Source: CBDCKR01 sp964572045 (GTDB lineage Bacteria > Gemmatimonadota > Gemmatimonadetes > Longimicrobiales > Gaopeijiaceae). Taken from it: a DNA stretch of 43,441 bases. Positions 9,322 through 17,522 of the stretch are shown here, one piece after another. Numbering within the stretch: position 1 is the stretch's first letter; every line of letters begins with the position of its first letter. Both the position numbers and the translations under genes were made by a program. Below the pieces are notes generated by a model that was given only the letters and a program-made list of their open reading frames with translations, was not told where the DNA came from and ran no database searches. The stretch is taken from NCBI GenBank assembly GCA_964572045.1, contig CAZNEI010000016.1:1-43441 (forward strand), read 5' to 3'.

Positions 9322-9765
9322 GTGAGTCAAGAACTCATTCTAGAGCTTCCGAACGACATTCGGTCAATCGAGCACGCAGTGCAGTATGTGATGGAGCACT
9401 GCTCAAGCTGCTATGCGTATGCGCGAAAGCTGAACCTGAACTTCCGTGTCGGCCTTACCGAGGCGCTCTCCAACGCCATGTTGTACGGCAACGGTCGAGA
9501 TCCTGGCAAGCGGGTTCGGGTCGAAGTGACGGTCCGCGCGGAGGAGGTCACCGCGCGCGTTACGGACCAGGGGACTGGATTTGACCACAGGACGGTTCTC
9601 GACCCGACCCTACCGAGCAACCTCGGCAAGAGTAGCGGCCGCGGCATCTTTCTGATGCGCTCCCTGATGGACGAAGTCCGCTTCAACGACGAAGGGAATT
9701 CCGTCACCCTTGTTCTTCGTCTGGAGGAGGGGAGTTCCGAGCTCTCGGGAGGGGCGTCGGCATGA
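9322..9765 (+). CDS. Anti-sigma factor serine kinase (RsbW/SpoIIAB type)
   Basis: This 147-residue GHKL-fold ATPase has the N-box with Glu47 and Asn51 (TEALSNAMLYGNG), a G1 box TDQGTGFD at 81-88 and the glycine loop GRGIFLM at 106-112. These match the small serine kinases that phosphorylate STAS antagonists and hold sigma factors inactive. It starts at GTG 9322 behind GAGGGTAG. The stop overlaps the phosphatase start (ATGA), so kinase and phosphatase are likely made together. It lacks a dimerisation domain or membrane segment and should be cytosolic. Confidence 0.9.
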   Translation: MSQELILELPNDIRSIEHAVQYVMEHCSSCYAYARKLNLNFRVGLTEALSNAMLYGNGRDPGKRVRVEVTVRAEEVTARVTDQGTGFDHRTVLDPTLPSNLGKSSGRGIFLMRSLMDEVRFNDEGNSVTLVLRLEEGSSELSGGASA

Positions 9766-11339
9766 GCCCGGAGGGCGGGCCTAGCCCGATCCTTCCAGTC
9801 CCGGTCGAAGAAACCCTGGACGACTTCCACGAACAACTCGGTCTCGATGTCCACCTCTGGAGCGTTCGAGAAGACGGCACGCGCGCCCGACACCTCTACC
9901 CGGCCGGGGCTCCCGACGAGGTAAGGGTCTCGTTACCGACCGACGGATCGGTTCTCAGGACCATCAACCCCAAGCAGGGGCCCCTGCTGCAGATGGAGGT
10001 TCGTCCCGCCCCGGGCGTGGAACTCGATCCGCTCGCCACCATTCTCAAGGGCACCATCGAACGGGCCCTCAATTCCGCGTCCGAGATCCGCTTCGTAACG
10101 CGAGAGGTATCGGAGCGGAGCGCGGAGATCGACCTTCTGTACACGATCAGCGATACGCTAGGCTCCGTTCTTGACATTGGGGATGCGGCGGAGGCGATCC
10201 TGCGAGAGTTGTGTGACGGGCTCGGGGCCCGGCGGGGATCCCTTTGGTTGCGCGACTACCGTCGCAACCTTCTTCGCCTCGCCGCTGCGGTGGGACCGCA
10301 GGGGGTTCCGGACGAGAAGGGTCAACACCTCCCGGATTCGGTGACCCTAGAGGTGTTCGAGAAGGGACGCGCGCGGGCGGGTGCCCGCGCCGACCCCGCC
10401 AGCACCGACGACGACGGGTCGACCCCAGGCATCTCGGTGCCGATCCGCTACAGCCCACCGTCCGGCGAGGCACGCACCGTCGGAGTCATCAATCTCTTGG
10501 GGCGCCGTCGCGGCGGAGTGTTTGCGATCGGGGACGAGAAGCTGCTCTCCGCCATCGCAAGCCAGATTGGCGCGGCTCTTGAGAACAATCGACTGATTCA
10601 GGAGAGCCTGGCCCAGGAGCGCATGAGCCACGAGATGGAGTTGGCCCACCACCTGCAGATGAAGCTACTCAAGTCCCCGGAAGCCTTCGACCAGGCTGAC
10701 GTGGCGGCACGCGTGGTGCCTGCCAAGCAGGTGGGCGGCGACTTCTTCCACCTCTTTAAGCGCCCCGACGACAAGGTCGGAGTGATGATCGGGGACGTAT
10801 CGACCCACGGCTTCCCCGCGGCGTTGATCATGGCGCTCTCGATGAGCGCGGCGAGCATCTATGCCCTTCAATCACCGGATCCTTCACGGGTCCTGAGGCG
10901 GATCGACGACTCCCTCAGGGATGAGCTCGAAACCACGGAGATGTTCCTCAGCCTCTGCTACGTTGTTATCGATCCCGATGCCGGGGATCTGGAATACTCG
11001 AACGCCGGACACCCTCACGCGTTCGTGCTGCGCGGGGGTTGCGAGGCCGAGCGCCTCACGGCCACGGACCCGCCTTTGGGGATTGCCGGCCCGGACTCGT
11101 ATCACAGCAGCCGGACCACGTGGGCAGCAGGGGACCTGTTGCTTCTGTTCACCGATGGGCTCTCCGATACATTGGCCACCGACCGGCCCGGAAGCGGTGA
11201 GGCGGCCGTCCTCGATGCAGTGACCTCGCGGGCCAGCGCTTCTCCCGCCGATATCGTCGACGCGCTCTTCGGTATCGCCGAGGGTGTGACTCCGTCCATA
11301 CCGGCGGACGACCGGACCGCAGTCGTCCTGAGGACCTAG
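9762..11339 (+). CDS. GAF domain PP2C-type (SpoIIE/RsbU) serine phosphatase
   Basis: This 525-residue protein has an N-terminal region of about 120 residues that I do not recognise. A linker helix and a GAF sensor domain follow (roughly 125-285), then a SpoIIE-type PP2C domain (roughly 310-525). Metal-binding aspartates are seen at 345 (GDVSTHG) and 465 (FTDGLSD), and the SNAGHPHAFV motif lies between them. Such enzymes dephosphorylate the STAS antagonist and so switch the sigma factor on. The GAF domain suggests control by a small ligand or redox state, but the ligand cannot be read here. The gene overlaps the kinase gene by 4 bases. Confidence 0.9.
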   Translation: MSPEGGPSPILPVPVEETLDDFHEQLGLDVHLWSVREDGTRARHLYPAGAPDEVRVSLPTDGSVLRTINPKQGPLLQMEVRPAPGVELDPLATILKGTIERALNSASEIRFVTREVSERSAEIDLLYTISDTLGSVLDIGDAAEAILRELCDGLGARRGSLWLRDYRRNLLRLAAAVGPQGVPDEKGQHLPDSVTLEVFEKGRARAGARADPASTDDDGSTPGISVPIRYSPPSGEARTVGVINLLGRRRGGVFAIGDEKLLSAIASQIGAALENNRLIQESLAQERMSHEMELAHHLQMKLLKSPEAFDQADVAARVVPAKQVGGDFFHLFKRPDDKVGVMIGDVSTHGFPAALIMALSMSAASIYALQSPDPSRVLRRIDDSLRDELETTEMFLSLCYVVIDPDAGDLEYSNAGHPHAFVLRGGCEAERLTATDPPLGIAGPDSYHSSRTTWAAGDLLLLFTDGLSDTLATDRPGSGEAAVLDAVTSRASASPADIVDALFGIAEGVTPSIPADDRTAVVLRT

Positions 11340-11352
11340 GCCTGCAGTTCCC

Positions 11353-12150
11353 GTGAGGGCCAAGAGGTCTCTTGGGCAGCACTTTCTGGTCGATCCCAAC
11401 CTCCAACGCAAGATCGTTGCTGCCCTCGACCCATCCCCATCCGATTCCGTCTTGGAGATCGGACCAGGCCGAGGCGCCCTCACCCGGCACCTCGTGGACC
11501 GAGTCGGCCGTCTGGTGCTCGTAGAGCTGGACGACTGCCTCGCCGCCGCACTCGCCGCCGAATGGCGTGACCGCGCCGATGTCGACGTGAGGCACGAGGA
11601 CTTTCTGGGATTTGATGTCAGCACCGTCGGCGACGATTGGGCCCGGCTGTTGGTCGTCGGCAACATCCCATACAACATCACCGCCCCCATCATCTTCAAG
11701 CTGCTCAAGCGTCCCCGGCCAAGGGAGATTCTCCTCACGGTCCAGCGCGAGGTAGCCGACCGCCTCGTCGCGAGACCCGGCACCTCCGAGTACGGCGCGC
11801 TGTCGGTTGGGGTCCAGAGCGTGGCCAAGGTCGATTGCGTATTGCGAGTGCCGCGGACGGCGTTCCGACCGATGCCCCGGGTCGACTCGAGCGTCGTGCG
11901 GATCAAACCAAGAGTTCCCCCTCCCCTCTCCGTGCGCGAAGAGGTCTCGCTTCGGAGACTCACGCGGTCTGCATTCCAATGGAGGCGCAAGCAAATGCAG
12001 AAGACCCTCCGTGAGCACAACGATCTCGGCTTGTCCCGCCAAGCCGTGGAGCGGATCCGGGACGAGACAGGATGGGATCTCACCCGGAGGCCAGAGACCC
12101 TCGAACCCGGCGACTTCGTACGCCTGTCGAAGCTGATCCAGGAAGGGTGA
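11353..12150 (+). CDS. rsmA: 16S rRNA adenine dimethyltransferase
   Basis: This is a 265-residue RsmA/KsgA, which dimethylates A1518 and A1519 in helix 45 of 16S rRNA late in 30S assembly. It shows the family start SLGQHFLVDPN, the SAM loop LEIGPGRGALT and the catalytic NIPYNI motif (Asn104-Tyr107). The helical C-terminal domain has the usual SAFQWRRKQMQKTL segment. The start is GTG 11353, 13 bases after the phosphatase stop. It probably continues that transcript, as no promoter is visible between the two genes. Confidence 0.96.
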   Translation: MRAKRSLGQHFLVDPNLQRKIVAALDPSPSDSVLEIGPGRGALTRHLVDRVGRLVLVELDDCLAAALAAEWRDRADVDVRHEDFLGFDVSTVGDDWARLLVVGNIPYNITAPIIFKLLKRPRPREILLTVQREVADRLVARPGTSEYGALSVGVQSVAKVDCVLRVPRTAFRPMPRVDSSVVRIKPRVPPPLSVREEVSLRRLTRSAFQWRRKQMQKTLREHNDLGLSRQAVERIRDETGWDLTRRPETLEPGDFVRLSKLIQEG

Positions 12151-12165
12151 ATCGCGACCACGCAT

Positions 12166-12195
12166 TTGACGCTTCAACTTCCTCGTCCCTACAAT
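12166..12195 (+). promoter_or_regulatory. Promoter of rex
   Basis: TTGACG at 12166-12171 and TACAAT at 12190-12195, 18 bases apart, each match the vegetative consensus at five of six positions. Transcription should start near 12202 and give a leader of about 53 bases. The -10 box shares its last base with the Rex box. Confidence 0.75.
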
Positions 12196-12212
12196 TGTGA
12201 AGCTTTTCACAA
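12195..12212. promoter_or_regulatory. Rex operator (autoregulatory)
   Basis: TTGTGAAGCTTTTCACAA is a perfect inverted repeat of 7-base arms (TTGTGAA / TTCACAA) around a 4-base centre. It equals the known Rex box consensus TTGTGAA-N4-TTCACAA. It covers the end of the -10 box and the expected start site, 42 bases before the rex start codon, so bound Rex would block its own transcription. High NADH would release Rex and relieve this. Confidence 0.9.
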
Positions 12213-12254
12213 GCTAGGTGTCGAAGGGTCTCCTTCGGGTCCCCATGCGCGTCC

Positions 12255-12890
12255 ATGCCGAGAAAGATCTCCGAATCTTCCATCCGCCGGTTGTCCCTCT
12301 ATCTCCGTATCTTGGAGCGCCTTGAGCGCGGTGGGCACCGGACGGTTTCGAGTGAGCAGCTCGCGGTCCGCGGTGACACCACGGCAGCTCAGGTTCGCAA
12401 GGATCTGTCCCTCTTCGGTTCGTTCGGGAAGAGGGGCCTCGGCTATGAGGTCGCGGAGCTGGGACAGCGAATCCGAAAGATCCTCGGGCTCGACCAGCGC
12501 TGGCGTGTGGCTCTGGTGGGCGTCGGCCGCATCGGCTCGGCGCTTGTCGAGTACAAGGGTTTTTCGGAGCGGGGCTACGACATCGTCGCCCTTCTGGACA
12601 TCGATTCGTCGAAGGTCGGGCAGCGCTGGTCGGATCTGACCGTGCGCGACATCAGCGAATTCGACCAGATCGTCCAGGGCGAACGCGTCCAGATCGTCAT
12701 CGTCGCCGTACCCTCGGAGGCCGTCCCGGAGGTCATGGATCGGGTGACCGGTGCGGGGGTGCGCGGCATCCTGAACTTCGCTCCCACTCCTCTACGCGTG
12801 CCCGAGGGCGTTACGGTGAAGGACGTGAACATGGTCATGGAGCTGGAAGCGCTCTCCTTTGCTTTGAGCCAGGGAAACGAGTCCGGGTGA
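12255..12890 (+). CDS. rex: Redox-sensing transcriptional repressor Rex
   Basis: This is a 211-residue Rex. The N-terminal winged helix (about 1-80) has the ISESSIRRLSLYLRIL and TAAQVRKDLSLFGSFGKRG segments that read the Rex box. The Rossmann domain follows, with VALVGVGRIGSAL, and a C-terminal swapped helix lies near EALSFAL. Rex dimers bind DNA when NAD+ is high and let go when NADH rises, so they control fermentation and respiration genes. The start is ATG 12255. The only Rex box I found in the window is its own. The next intact genes are acyl-CoA redox genes, but I see no box in front of them. Confidence 0.97.
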   Translation: MPRKISESSIRRLSLYLRILERLERGGHRTVSSEQLAVRGDTTAAQVRKDLSLFGSFGKRGLGYEVAELGQRIRKILGLDQRWRVALVGVGRIGSALVEYKGFSERGYDIVALLDIDSSKVGQRWSDLTVRDISEFDQIVQGERVQIVIVAVPSEAVPEVMDRVTGAGVRGILNFAPTPLRVPEGVTVKDVNMVMELEALSFALSQGNESG

Positions 12891-12930
12891 GGGGCGGCGG
12901 CTTGGTTCACCGCACCACCGGAGGCCCCTG

Positions 12931-13430
12931 TTGGTGTATCGACGCGGGCGTCCCATTCCGGCGCGGCGGTCTTACGAGGTGCATGCTGCACAGGTCCCGG
13001 ACGAGGCTCGCCCGCTGTTCGATCGCGGACGAGACATTCGGCTCCGGATCGCCACGCCCACGAGGATCACGGGCAACATGGTGTCATCAGCGCCCTATTC
13101 CGACCCGGTCGCGGACGAGGTGCTCCGGTGGATTCGAGGACGTGTAATCGTCGCCCACAACGCCCGCTTCGATCGGGGATCTCCGAGCCGGCAGCTCGCC
13201 GAAGCCATCGGTGGGGTCCCGCAGGTGGAGCGTCTGTGCACCCTGGCGATCGCGTGCTGCATCGCGCCCCGCCTGCGGCACTGGACCCTTTTGAGGCTCC
13301 CGCCCGGCAATTCGTCACCGAGGCCGTGGCCCGGCACAGGGTCTATGGCGAACCGCTAGCAGGTGTGAATCCGACTTCTCGACGAAGCGGCCGACCGGGG
13401 CCGTACCGACCTCAAGTCCTCTGCTCACCG
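12931..13430 (+). pseudogene. Decayed DnaQ-type 3'-5' exonuclease
   Basis: Fragments of one DnaQ-like exonuclease are spread over three frames in order. From 12931, one frame reads GRPIPA, then ITGNMV, then DEVLRWIRGRVIVAHNARFD (about 13105-13176) and LCTLAIA. A second frame near 13330 reads ARHRVYGEPLAG. A third from 13372 reads RLLDEAADRGRTDL, typical of the end of this family. The first catalytic motif (DxETTG) is missing, because the rex stop lies directly upstream. At least two frameshifts plus the lost N terminus make an active enzyme unlikely. Sequencing error could explain one shift but not the missing front. The stretch 13431-13620 after it holds no gene. Confidence 0.7.
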
Positions 13431-13620
13431 TACTGAAGATGGCAGCCTCGGGAAGCGTACGACTCTTCCTGCGGAGGCGTCGGCGAGGCGGGGACCTGGT
13501 CCCTCGAAGCTGGCGGGCGGTTCGACCCACTGCGCGAGTGCATGCCCCGCCTTTGCTGCACAAGAGCCGATGCTAACTTATTTCGCTGTCCGGACAAAAG
13601 ATGAAGGGGGCGAGTGTTGA

Positions 13621-14826
13621 ATGAGTGACAAGGCGAGGATCCCGGTAATCATCGATGGGGCTCGGACTCCCATCGGACGCTTTCTCGGCGGCCTCTCTCC
13701 GCTCTCGGCGACGGAGTTGGGTGCTGTGGCTCTGAGCGCTGCTATCGAGCGCTCCGGCATCGACACGGACGCCGTCGAAGAGGTCATCATGGGCAATGTG
13801 GTCACGGCCGGCGAAGGACAGGCGCCTGCCCGCCAGGCGGCCATACACGCGGCCATACCGGCCACTGTGCCCTCGGTTACGATCAACAAGGTGTGTGGGT
13901 CGGGTCTCAAGGCCGTGATGCTGGCCGCTCAGTCCATCCGTGCCGGGGATGCCCACGTCGTCGTCGCGGGTGGTATGGAGTCGATGTCCAACGTTCCCTA
14001 CTATCTGCAAGGTCTCCGGTCGGGCGTGAAGTTCGGCGATCAAGAGGTCCAGGACGGACTCATTCTGGACGGCCTGTGGTGCTCGTTCGGGCAGTGTCAC
14101 ATGGGAGGGCACGCCGAGTATACGGCCACCAAGGCCGGGGTGACGCGACAAGAGGCGGACGACTTCGCGTTTCGCTCGCATACGTTGGCTGTTGCAGCGA
14201 TGGACACGGGCAAGTTTGACGCCGAGATCGTCCCCGTATCGATCGAGACACGACGGGGCACGACCGTGGTGGAACGTGACGAGTCTCCGCGCCGGGACAC
14301 GTCTCGGGAAGCACTGGGAAGGCTTCGCCCGGCGTTCCCCGCGACCCCCAACATCGACGAGCTGGTCGTCACCGCCGGGAATGCACCTGGGCTCAACGAT
14401 GGAGCCGCTGCACTCGTCGTGGCGTCGCTCGCCTTCGCCGAGGCCCACGGGCTCTCGGTGAGCGCCACCGTCGGGGGCTACGCCGCAGGAGGCACTGAGC
14501 CGCAGGATCTGTTCTTTGCTCCCATCGCGGCTGTACGGAGCGTGATGGGCCAGGAGGGCAGGGGCATGGAGGACTACGGCCTCGTCGAACTCAACGAGGC
14601 CTTCGCCGTGCAGGCCCTAGCGAACATAAGGGCGTTGGAGGTCGATCCGAACCGCGTGAACGTGCACGGGGGCGCGGTGGCACTCGGCCATCCGATCGGA
14701 GCGTCCGGTGCCAGGATCTTGGTGACCTTGCTCAACGCAATGAAAGATCGGGATGTCGAGACGGGGATGGCCGCTCTTTGTCTGGGCGGAGGGAACGCCG
14801 TCGCGCTCTCCATCGAGAGGGTTTAG
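13621..14826 (+). CDS. Acetyl-CoA acetyltransferase (thiolase)
   Basis: This 401-residue thiolase II condenses two acetyl-CoA to acetoacetyl-CoA or runs the reverse. The nucleophile Cys92 is in KVCGSGLK, His357 is in ALGHPIGASG and the second catalytic Cys387 is in CLGGGN. NEAFA is also present, so the active site is complete. The ATG at 13621 follows AAGGGGGCGAG. The next gene is a 3-hydroxyacyl-CoA dehydrogenase 326 bases on, so together they could interconvert acetyl-CoA and 3-hydroxybutyryl-CoA. Whether this serves beta-oxidation, polymer storage or fermentation cannot be told from these two genes. Confidence 0.93.
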   Translation: MSDKARIPVIIDGARTPIGRFLGGLSPLSATELGAVALSAAIERSGIDTDAVEEVIMGNVVTAGEGQAPARQAAIHAAIPATVPSVTINKVCGSGLKAVMLAAQSIRAGDAHVVVAGGMESMSNVPYYLQGLRSGVKFGDQEVQDGLILDGLWCSFGQCHMGGHAEYTATKAGVTRQEADDFAFRSHTLAVAAMDTGKFDAEIVPVSIETRRGTTVVERDESPRRDTSREALGRLRPAFPATPNIDELVVTAGNAPGLNDGAAALVVASLAFAEAHGLSVSATVGGYAAGGTEPQDLFFAPIAAVRSVMGQEGRGMEDYGLVELNEAFAVQALANIRALEVDPNRVNVHGGAVALGHPIGASGARILVTLLNAMKDRDVETGMAALCLGGGNAVALSIERV

Positions 14827-15152
14827 AGACGGACTCAGGCACCGCGTCTCCAGCCTCGTCACCTGGTGGGCGGCGGGCAGCCCGGCAGGCGAGTGGCTTG
14901 TGCTCCGCCCCAGGTTGGATCCACCCGCTCACGCAACCCGTCCTGCGGCGTCCCGCGGCGCCGGGCTTCCGGCCCTCGCCGCCGCCAGGGAAGCGGGCTG
15001 CCGATCGCGCCGGCGGCGTCATGCCGTAGCCGCCGTGAGTGCGTGAAGCGGGATGCGGGGTGCGCTATCTTATCTCGGTGCGGCCTGCCGTCTCGGCTGC
15101 GCGAGCCGGGATCGGGGGGAACGGGCGGCGGGAACTGAGAGCCGAGGGCGGT
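14827..15152. other. Gap between thiolase and dehydrogenase genes
   Basis: No gene is supported in these 326 bases. A hairpin with 7-base arms CGGCGGC (15011-15017) and GCCGCCG (15029-15035) could slow or end transcription, but no T-run follows. TATCTT at 15066-15071 is a possible -10 box for the dehydrogenase gene, with no good -35 partner. Confidence 0.35.
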
Positions 15153-16016
15153 ATGACGATAGAGAAGGTCGTCGTGATCGGAGGGGGCACCATGGGGAAT
15201 GGTATCGCCCATGTCTGTGCCCAGCACGGCCGTGACGTAGGTCTCGTGGACGTGTCACAAGAGGCTCTTCGGAATGCGGTTGCCACCATCTCGGCGAACC
15301 TCGACCGGCAGGTGAGAAAGGGGACTATCGAGGCGCCACGAAAGGACGGGACACTCGCACGGATCCACCCTACGACCTCGCTTGAAGAAGCGCTCGAAGG
15401 TGCCCAGCTCGTCGTCGAGGCGATTCCCGAGAACGCCACGCTCAAGTTTGATTTGTTTCGGCGCTTGGACAGCGTCGCACGCCCGCACACAATCCTGGCG
15501 ACTAATACGTCCTCGATCTCGATTACGGCGATCGCTGCGCAAACGGACCGCGCGGACCGGGTGATCGGCATGCACTTTATGAACCCCGTACCCGTCATGA
15601 AGCTCATCGAGGTCATTCGTGGCCTGGCCACGAGCGACGAGACTACAGCCGCCGTGGTCGGGCTGTCCAAGGAACTTGGCAAGTCTCCGGTGGAGGTGAA
15701 CGACTTCCCGGGATTCGTGTCGAATCGCATCCTCGGACCGATGATCAACGAGGCGGTCTTCGCGCTCATGGAAGGAGTGGCGGACGCAGAGGCGATCGAT
15801 GACGTGATGAAGCTCGGCATGAATCATCCCATGGGTCCGCTGACCCTCGCTGATCTCATCGGTCTCGACACTTGCCTTAGTATCATGGAGGTTCTCCACC
15901 GGGAACTCGGTGACGATCGCTACCGTCCCTGTCCTCTGCTGCGCAAGTACGTCGCCGCGGGTCGGCTCGGCCGAAAGACGGGCCGAGGTTTCTTTGAGTA
16001 CGAGAGCCGACCTTGA
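15153..16016 (+). CDS. 3-hydroxyacyl-CoA (3-hydroxybutyryl-CoA) dehydrogenase
   Basis: This 287-residue NAD(P)-dependent dehydrogenase oxidises (S)-3-hydroxyacyl-CoA to 3-ketoacyl-CoA or reduces it. The Rossmann motif GGGTMGNG is near the N terminus, and VVEAIPEN and ATNTSSISI are in the middle. The catalytic His region MHFMNPVPVMKLIEV and the NDFPGFVSNRIL helix follow, and the GPLTLADLIGLD C-terminal domain is intact. Its length is that of stand-alone Hbd/PaaH enzymes, with no crotonase fusion. I chose ATG 15153 because it begins right at the Rossmann strand. It probably works with the thiolase upstream. Confidence 0.92.
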   Translation: MTIEKVVVIGGGTMGNGIAHVCAQHGRDVGLVDVSQEALRNAVATISANLDRQVRKGTIEAPRKDGTLARIHPTTSLEEALEGAQLVVEAIPENATLKFDLFRRLDSVARPHTILATNTSSISITAIAAQTDRADRVIGMHFMNPVPVMKLIEVIRGLATSDETTAAVVGLSKELGKSPVEVNDFPGFVSNRILGPMINEAVFALMEGVADAEAIDDVMKLGMNHPMGPLTLADLIGLDTCLSIMEVLHRELGDDRYRPCPLLRKYVAAGRLGRKTGRGFFEYESRP

Positions 16017-16379
16017 GGACCCCCGCTCCTCCACAGCTTGTCATCAGGGGGGCCGACGATGGAAGTTCGCGGGGCCCTTGCGTCGCCCGCCCACGCCCTC
16101 CTGGCGCGGGGGGGGGGGGCCGGCCGGTGCCCGAGATCTTTGACGAGCGAGCCGAAGTCGGGTTTCAGGCACAGGCTCCAAGTCGGAGCCAGAGTGCAGC
16201 GTGGAGCTGGGGTCCATGTGGGGAGGTCACGCGGTGTCGCAGGCCGTCATCGTTTGGACTGGTGGCTGGCTTCAGGGAGACCGGGTTGGATGAGGCCGCC
16301 TCCCGCCAAAGGAGACAATGTGAAGAAGCACGCGACGGATGGACTAGATTCAACTCTTTGACATGGGGTCCACGGAGTG
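16017..16379. other. Gap with a 12-G run before leucine dehydrogenase
   Basis: This stretch of 363 bases has no supported gene. It holds a pure run of 12 G at 16108-16119 beside CCGGCCGG. TAGATT at 16345-16350 could be a weak -10 box. TTGACA at 16358-16363 is a perfect -35 hexamer, but its -10 would fall inside the next gene, so it is probably chance. Confidence 0.4.
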
Positions 16380-17477
16380 ATGCAGATATTCGAAGCGATG
16401 GCCAAGCGGGGCCACGAGCAGGTGGTGTTTTGGAGCGAGCCCTCGAACAGCTACAGGGGCATCATCGCGATCCACGATACCTCGCTTGGGCCTGCTCTCG
16501 GCGGGACACGCTTCTGGAACTACGCGTCGGACGCCGAAGCGGTCGTCGACGTCCTGCGCTTGTCCCAGGGGATGACTTACAAGGCCGCCGTCACCGGTCT
16601 CGGAGTTGGCGGGGGGAAATCCGTGATCCTAGGGGACAACCGGATCGCGGATCGGGAAAAGATCTTCCGCGCCCACGGCCGCGCGGTGGAGTCGCTCAAG
16701 GGCCGCTACATCACCGCCGAGGACGTTGGCACGTCCGTGGACGACATGAAGTACGTGCGCTTGGAGACGGACTCGGTAACGGGCCTGAGGGAGGGCTATG
16801 GTGATCCGTCGCCGAGCACGGCTTTCGGCGTATACCGGGGCATGAAGGCCTGCGCCCGGCTCCGTTATGGGGACGACAGCCTCAAAGGCAAGCGCGTGGT
16901 GGTGCAGGGGGTGGGTCACGTGGGCTACCACCTGTGCAAGGACTTGGCGGGCGAGGGCGCCCGCCTCACCGTAACCGACATTCACGCGGCACGGATCGAA
17001 CGCGTTGTGAACGACTTCGGGGCCACTCCAGTCGCTCCGGACGAGGTTTACTCAGTGGATGCGGATATCTTCGCGCCCTGCGCACTGGGTGCCGTGATCG
17101 ATGACGAGACCCTGAGAGTACTGAAGGTCGACATCGTGGCGGGGGCGGCGAACAACCAGTTGGCGAACGTGGGTCACGGTCAAGCCTTGCACGACCTGGG
17201 CATCCTCTATGCTCCCGACTACGTGATTAACGCTGGCGGACTATGTAGCGTCTACGGGGAACTCCAGGGCTGGACGCCCAGGAAGATCAGGGAGAAGGCC
17301 GGGGCTATCTACGAAACGCTTCTTCGCATATTCGGTCGAGCCCAGGCCGAGGCAATCCCCACCAGCGAGGCTGCCGACCGCGTCGCACGCGAGCGCATTA
17401 TCGAAGCCCGGACACGGATGGGATCACGCTCCCAGCCGTCCGTCGATCCCCGATCCGGTATCGGACGGTCCCCCTAG
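16380..17477 (+). CDS. Leucine dehydrogenase (Glu/Leu/Phe/Val dehydrogenase family)
   Basis: This 365-residue NAD-dependent amino acid dehydrogenase deaminates leucine and other branched-chain amino acids to their 2-oxo acids. It aligns end to end with Bacillus leucine dehydrogenase from memory. The start MQIFEAMAKRGHEQVVF matches, Lys68 (MTYK) and the catalytic Lys80 (GGGK) fall at the same numbers, and HDTSLGPALGGTR, AEDVGTSVDDM, the VQGVGHVGYHL dinucleotide loop and APDYVINAGG are all kept. The ATG at 16380 is preferred over the GTG three bases earlier because it fits the family start. The last 20 residues are a poorly conserved tail. A role in branched-chain amino-acid catabolism beside the acyl-CoA genes is likely. 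Confidence 0.9.
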   Translation: MQIFEAMAKRGHEQVVFWSEPSNSYRGIIAIHDTSLGPALGGTRFWNYASDAEAVVDVLRLSQGMTYKAAVTGLGVGGGKSVILGDNRIADREKIFRAHGRAVESLKGRYITAEDVGTSVDDMKYVRLETDSVTGLREGYGDPSPSTAFGVYRGMKACARLRYGDDSLKGKRVVVQGVGHVGYHLCKDLAGEGARLTVTDIHAARIERVVNDFGATPVAPDEVYSVDADIFAPCALGAVIDDETLRVLKVDIVAGAANNQLANVGHGQALHDLGILYAPDYVINAGGLCSVYGELQGWTPRKIREKAGAIYETLLRIFGRAQAEAIPTSEAADRVARERIIEARTRMGSRSQPSVDPRSGIGRSP

Positions 17478-17522
17478 CGGCGTATAGCCCGGATCGACGT
17501 GTGCAGGTAGCTTCGAACTCCT

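Noticed and set aside
11149..12210. Long open frame on the - strand over the phosphatase and rsmA genes
   Set aside because: It is antisense to well-supported genes and the protein has no recognisable domain.
16358..16363. Perfect TTGACA before leucine dehydrogenase
   Set aside because: A -10 at normal spacing would fall inside the coding start and reads TGCAGA, so it is unlikely to be a promoter.
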